Of a DNA stretch of 8,111 nt, positions 5,077 through 8,111 are shown one piece after another. Position 1 is the stretch's first letter. The number at the start of each line of letters is the position of its first letter. The notes below the pieces were generated by a model. That model made no database searches, was not told the origin of the DNA, and saw nothing but the letters and a program-made list of their open reading frames with translations. The translations under genes and the position numbers were made by a program. The stretch is taken from positions 1 through 8,111 of the forward strand of contig CAZNOX010000029.1 in NCBI GenBank assembly GCA_964574875.1, in the 5' to 3' direction. This DNA is from DSCS01 sp035391585 (GTDB lineage Bacteria; Macinerneyibacteriota; Macinerneyibacteria; Macinerneyibacteriales; DSCS01).

Positions 5077-6144
5077 CTACCGGATCACAGACAAAAAAGT
5101 GATCCCAAGCAGAAGAAAAAAGAGGGCCATGAAGAGTTTGGCCAACGGAAGAAACCGCGTGTAGGCGGTTCGGAAACGATTGACGGAAAATCCCGATAAG
5201 ACCGCGGCCCCCACGGCAAGCAGGGGCAGAATAAACATGACATTATAGAGAAGAAGAAGGCCGATCCCATGGGCAGGACGTCTTTCCGCTATGGAGAGGA
5301 TCACCGGAAAGTAGATCTGTCCTGTGCACCCCAACTCCAGCCAGGCCACGATCCCCCCTGTGGCAAAAGCACCCGCCCAATAGAACCCGGCTTTTTCTTC
5401 CAGTCGGGTGATCCTCTTTTTCAACTTGTCCGGTATTCTGATCAACGGCTGCCGGTTGTTCTTCATCCGGAAAAAATCAACCACCGAGAAGAGGGCCAAC
5501 ACAACGAGAAAGAGGCCCATCCCGGTATAAAGCCGGCTTTTGAGCCAATGATACCGGGCCGCCTGGCGTGCGACTTCCCTTAACCCCACCCCCAGGGCCA
5601 GATAGACGGAAAAGACTCCGGCGGCGAACCCGGCCACCGTTCTCATCATGACTTTTTTCCGTTTGGGAGCCGCCGCCATATAGAGGATCAGAAAGACAAA
5701 AACTGAAAAAGCGCAGGGATTGATCCCATCCAGCAGCCCTGCTGTGATCACGATCCAGGCCGATAACTCCCCCGGCCCCCTGTTGTTCTCTTCCAGAAGA
5801 GCCCCGAAGGTATCTGTCCGATAGCGGGAGAGCGCTGTCCGGTAAACCTCTTCGGGATGCCCCCCTTCGATGATCTCCTCTCCGATGAGGACCACAGGGA
5901 TGGCCCTGGGGACATATCCCCGGGATTCTCTCAGCGGACGGAGTTTTGAAAGGGATTGGTCAGCCTCATACTCCGTGATCACCAGGGGATACTCCTTCTC
6001 AAGAGTTGTGAGGATCTCCTCGACCTTCCGGCATGTGGAGCAATGGGCATCGGAAAAGAGATAGACCGGGATCCGCTTCACCTCACCCTGAAGGGACAAG
6101 ACAGGAAGAAGAAGAAGGATGAGAGTAGGAAAAAGGCGCTTCAC
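5077..6144 (-). CDS. periplasmic thioredoxin-like domain fused to CcdA/DsbD-type thiol:disulfide transporter
   Basis: This 355-residue protein appears to carry electrons across the membrane to thiols outside the cytoplasm. It starts with a signal or anchor segment (4-20). A small thioredoxin/glutaredoxin-fold domain (about 24-110) follows, with the redox motif 'CSTC' (C35, C38) and a cis-proline 'AIPVVLIG' (81-88). The membrane part (about 128-354) has six predicted helices and the two CcdA-family cysteines, C144 in 'DGINPCAF' and C273 in 'ELGCTGQ'. In CcdA and DsbD these cysteines pass electrons from cytoplasmic thioredoxin outward; the fused domain is probably the immediate acceptor. DsbD has a separate alpha domain before the membrane part, and plain CcdA has none, so this is a distinct arrangement. 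The start is GTG 6144, which overlaps the amidohydrolase stop by four bases (GTGA), so it is translationally coupled as the last gene of its operon. Confidence 0.88.
   Translation of the reverse strand: MKRLFPTLILLLLPVLSLQGEVKRIPVYLFSDAHCSTCRKVEEILTTLEKEYPLVITEYEADQSLSKLRPLRESRGYVPRAIPVVLIGEEIIEGGHPEEVYRTALSRYRTDTFGALLEENNRGPGELSAWIVITAGLLDGINPCAFSVFVFLILYMAAAPKRKKVMMRTVAGFAAGVFSVYLALGVGLREVARQAARYHWLKSRLYTGMGLFLVVLALFSVVDFFRMKNNRQPLIRIPDKLKKRITRLEEKAGFYWAGAFATGGIVAWLELGCTGQIYFPVILSIAERRPAHGIGLLLLYNVMFILPLLAVGAAVLSGFSVNRFRTAYTRFLPLAKLFMALFFLLLGITFLSVIR
5082..5105. repeat. 7-bp inverted repeat at the convergent gene ends
   Basis: GGATCAC (5082-5088) and GTGATCC (5099-5105) are perfect inverted copies around a ten-base AT-rich loop. 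The hairpin lies within the last codons of the CcdA-type gene and just beyond the stop of the small membrane protein gene. Neither strand has a T-tract after the stem, so it is not a classic intrinsic terminator. It could still protect or end transcripts from either side. Confidence 0.35.
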
Positions 6145-7469
6145 AGGACATCCCCGCTGCCGTTGACCTCACGCAGAAGAGACAGGAGGAGAGCCATGGC
6201 CGTTTCAAGAGACTCTTCTTCGATATCATACTCTGACGTATGCGGCTCATAAGCCGCTCCGTTTTTTGCACCGGCGCCTATACCGAAATAGAGAGCCCGC
6301 CCCTGATGACAGGCCGCCTCACGGGCCAGGAGGGAGAAGTCCTCAGACCCGCCCAGGGAAAAGGGCGCCGGATAGATCCGGGCCCCGGCCATGCGGACAG
6401 CTTTTTTCACTGTCTCCCGGAGAGTCTCATCCTGGGGGCAGACAGAGGACTCTCCTTTTTTCTCCCGTGTCACGGAGCATCCGAAAAGAGAGGCCGCCTG
6501 ACGGGCTGTTTTCCAGGCCTGGTCGCTGATAAAGGCATTCAGGCTGTCGCTGTCCCCTCTGCTCTCCATGGACAGCTCAGCATAATCGGCGATGATGTTG
6601 CGCCCCCTCCCGCTCCGGAAGATCCCCACATGGGCCCGCCCCCTCTCCCTCAATGCAGCGGTCTTCTCATGAATATCCACCACAGCCCTGGACGCGGCCA
6701 GTAAAGCATTGCGTCCTTTCCTGAGATCCCCGCCTGCATGAGCCGCTTTGCCCCGAAAGATATAGTCGTATTTTGTTGTGGCCAGGATCCCGTTGAGTGA
6801 AGGCACCACCAGTCCTGCGGGGATAGCACTCAGAAGGTGAAACCCCAGCACATGGTCAGCCTGTTTCAAAAAAGAGAGCCCCAGAAGGGATGAGGCCCCC
6901 CGGACCCCCTCTTCGGCAGGCTGGAAAAGGAGGATGATCTTTCCCCGGAAAAGAGACCTGAGCTGCATCACGCCCTCAGAGAGGAGCGCCCCCACGGCAG
7001 CATGGCCGTCATGGCCGCAGGCATGCATCACCCCGGGATAACGGGAAACGAACCCCTCGCGGACAGGCCGGTATCCGCCGCTTTGTGATTCCATGATGGG
7101 GAGGGCATCCATATCGAAACGGAGAAGTGTCACCGGGCCCTCCCCGCAATCCAGGAGACCCAGGACAGCTGTGTGTCCCTCTGTGAAAAGAGGAAGGGTG
7201 GATAACGCGGCTCCGTCACGCTTCGCCCGCTCATATTCGCGGGCCCTGACTTCAGCCGGGGGAAGTCCCAGGCGCTCCCGGCCTCCGGTGAGTTCAACTC
7301 CTGCTTTGACCGTCCAGCCGTTCATTTCGAGGAGCTCAGCGATCAGAGAGGCTGTCCGGTATTCATTCCATCCGGTCTCGGGATAACGATGAAAAGACCG
7401 TCGGAGGTCCACAGCCCGGGGGAAAAGCTCCCGGGCTGTTTTCCGTATCAGATCATTGACCTTATTCAT
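6141..7469 (-). CDS. M20-family metal-dependent amidohydrolase, AbgA-like
   Basis: This 442-residue enzyme should hydrolyse an amide bond in a small N-acylated amino acid. Peptidase M20 motifs are complete: 'HRYPETG' (27-33), 'RFDMDALP' (117-124), 'MHACGHDGH' (148-156, metal ligands C151 and H153), 'PAEEGVRGA' (184-192), H211, 'AAHAGG' (242-247) in the dimerisation domain, 'GGSEDF' (373-378) and H410. A segment 'RLGLPPAEVRAREYERAKRDG' spanning about 66-86 is shared with AbgA (p-aminobenzoyl-glutamate hydrolase subunit A) and is missing from the shorter HipO/IAA-hydrolase type; total length also fits AbgA (436 in E. coli). E. coli AbgA needs AbgB, which is not seen here, so the true substrate is open. 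No signal peptide: cytoplasmic. The ATG at 7469 lacks a clear ribosome-binding site but overlaps the upstream gene by eight bases, suggesting coupling. Confidence 0.9.
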   Translation of the reverse strand: MNKVNDLIRKTARELFPRAVDLRRSFHRYPETGWNEYRTASLIAELLEMNGWTVKAGVELTGGRERLGLPPAEVRAREYERAKRDGAALSTLPLFTEGHTAVLGLLDCGEGPVTLLRFDMDALPIMESQSGGYRPVREGFVSRYPGVMHACGHDGHAAVGALLSEGVMQLRSLFRGKIILLFQPAEEGVRGASSLLGLSFLKQADHVLGFHLLSAIPAGLVVPSLNGILATTKYDYIFRGKAAHAGGDLRKGRNALLAASRAVVDIHEKTAALRERGRAHVGIFRSGRGRNIIADYAELSMESRGDSDSLNAFISDQAWKTARQAASLFGCSVTREKKGESSVCPQDETLRETVKKAVRMAGARIYPAPFSLGGSEDFSLLAREAACHQGRALYFGIGAGAKNGAAYEPHTSEYDIEEESLETAMALLLSLLREVNGSGDVL

Positions 7470-8111
7470 ACAGGGGATTGTCTGTCACCACAAAGGCAAA
7501 ATGCATCGTCAATCCCATTTGTTCCAACAGATCCACCTGTTTTTCCTCCTCTCCCTCCAGAACGACATCTTTCAGGGTGTCTTTAAAATCGGCGAACAGG
7601 AAGACAAGATGCTCTTTCGTCACGCCCACAAGCCCCGCCACGCCTTCGAGGACAGGGATGTTATCGATCCTGATCTCTTTGACACACTTCCCCGACGCCT
7701 TATCGAAAACGGAGACAAAGAAGGGGCGGGGCAGGGCTTCGATCTGCATCCCCCCGCCATCGCGGGTTGTCTTCTGCCCTCCGCCGAAACAGGCGTAGAT
7801 ATATTTTTCGTCATTCTTCACAGATGCGATGAGAATGTGCCCGCCTCCCTGGCCGCCCACCTTCAGATTCTCATACTTCTCTTTCAGCGTGCGGGTCATG
7901 GTGCGCACAAGATCCAGGTTCTCGTCATACTCCTCCACCCGGTAAGGTGCGTTGTAATATCCCAGATAGATATGGCCGTTGGACTGATCCACATTGAGGG
8001 ATCCGGTCTTGAGGTCTGACCCCATGATCTTTGTCATGTCGGTGATGGGGTCTTCATATTCCACCCGCTTGATGAGAGAGCCGTCCTTCAGGTCGATGGC
8101 TCCGATCCTGT
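7462..8111 (-). CDS. beta-propeller-like protein, C-terminal part (cut by window edge)
   Basis: The frame is open to the right edge, so the start is outside; 215 C-terminal residues are visible. The GTG at 8064 is not the start, because in-frame sequence with the same character continues upstream of it ('GAIDLKDGSLIKRVE'). The visible part is strand-rich with recurring blade-like units, such as 'NGHIYLGYYNAPYRVEEYDE', 'EKYIYACFGGG' with 'FFVSVFDKASGKCVKEI', and 'KEHLVFLFAD'. This resembles six-bladed propeller proteins of the TolB/NHL-like kind found in many envelope proteins. No catalytic residues can be named and I cannot see whether there is a signal peptide. It overlaps the amidohydrolase gene by eight bases and is the upstream member of that operon. 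The fold call rests on repeat pattern only. Confidence 0.7.
   Translation of the reverse strand, partial: RIGAIDLKDGSLIKRVEYEDPITDMTKIMGSDLKTGSLNVDQSNGHIYLGYYNAPYRVEEYDENLDLVRTMTRTLKEKYENLKVGGQGGGHILIASVKNDEKYIYACFGGGQKTTRDGGGMQIEALPRPFFVSVFDKASGKCVKEIRIDNIPVLEGVAGLVGVTKEHLVFLFADFKDTLKDVVLEGEEEKQVDLLEQMGLTMHFAFVVTDNPLYE

Noticed and set aside
8062..8064. GTG at 8064 as the start of the propeller gene
   Set aside because: The frame stays open to the window edge and the upstream residues look like part of the same repeat fold, and no ribosome-binding site precedes this codon.
1..8111. Bacteroidota origin, suggested by the propeller protein and DUF4230
   Set aside because: Strong Shine-Dalgarno sites and TTGAAA/TATAAT-type promoters are unlike that phylum, and both protein families occur elsewhere.
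1..8111. Defence system, prophage, insertion sequence, CRISPR array or RNA gene
   Set aside because: I looked for direct repeats, terminal inverted repeats, transposase or nuclease motifs and cloverleaf patterns on both strands and saw none; all long frames are accounted for by envelope and metabolic genes.

Overview
This is an 8.1-kb stretch of bacterial chromosome, moderately GC-rich by eye, and gene-dense. It has strong Shine-Dalgarno sites, overlapping genes and three promoters of the ATTGAAA-N17-TATA(A/G)T type. Clear SD sites and ordinary sigma70 promoters argue against Bacteroidota. A MurE that has lost the diaminopimelate signature, together with a TPR lipoprotein and a slipin/NfeD pair, would fit a spirochaete, whose peptidoglycan usually carries L-ornithine. 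That assignment is an inference and only moderately likely. I see no mobile element, CRISPR array, tRNA or rRNA.

Layout, left to right. (1) Positions 47-75 hold a near-consensus promoter firing leftwards out of the window. (2) Positions 84-3466, minus strand, form one overlapping operon read from right to left: a TPR lipoprotein, MurE, and a membrane-anchored DUF4230 protein. (3) Positions 3467-3594 are a 128-bp divergent intergenic region. It holds two back-to-back promoters with identical hexamers and spacing, whose -35 boxes form an 8-bp inverted repeat. (4) Positions 3595-4683, plus strand, hold a two-gene operon of a short NfeD-domain membrane protein and a slipin (stomatin/SPFH) protein. 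It ends in a textbook UUCG-loop terminator at 4693-4719. (5) Positions 4773-5075, plus strand, encode an orphan 100-residue, very Phe/Leu-rich membrane protein. It meets the next gene tail to tail with a 1-bp gap. (6) Positions 5077-8111, minus strand, form a second overlapping operon read from right to left: a beta-propeller-like protein cut by the window edge, an AbgA-type M20 amidohydrolase, and a periplasmic thioredoxin/glutaredoxin domain fused to a CcdA-type membrane electron carrier.

How the genes fit together. The first operon couples a cytoplasmic peptidoglycan-precursor ligase to two envelope proteins of unknown role, away from the usual division/cell-wall cluster. The divergent pair is also envelope-related: slipin scaffolds with their NfeD partner. 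The last operon couples hydrolysis of an amide-linked small molecule with thiol reduction outside the membrane; the link between them is not obvious. Most of the window is envelope housekeeping. The points most worth a second look are the mirror-image divergent promoters, the altered MurE specificity loop, the Trx-CcdA fusion and the slipin/NfeD pair without its protease.
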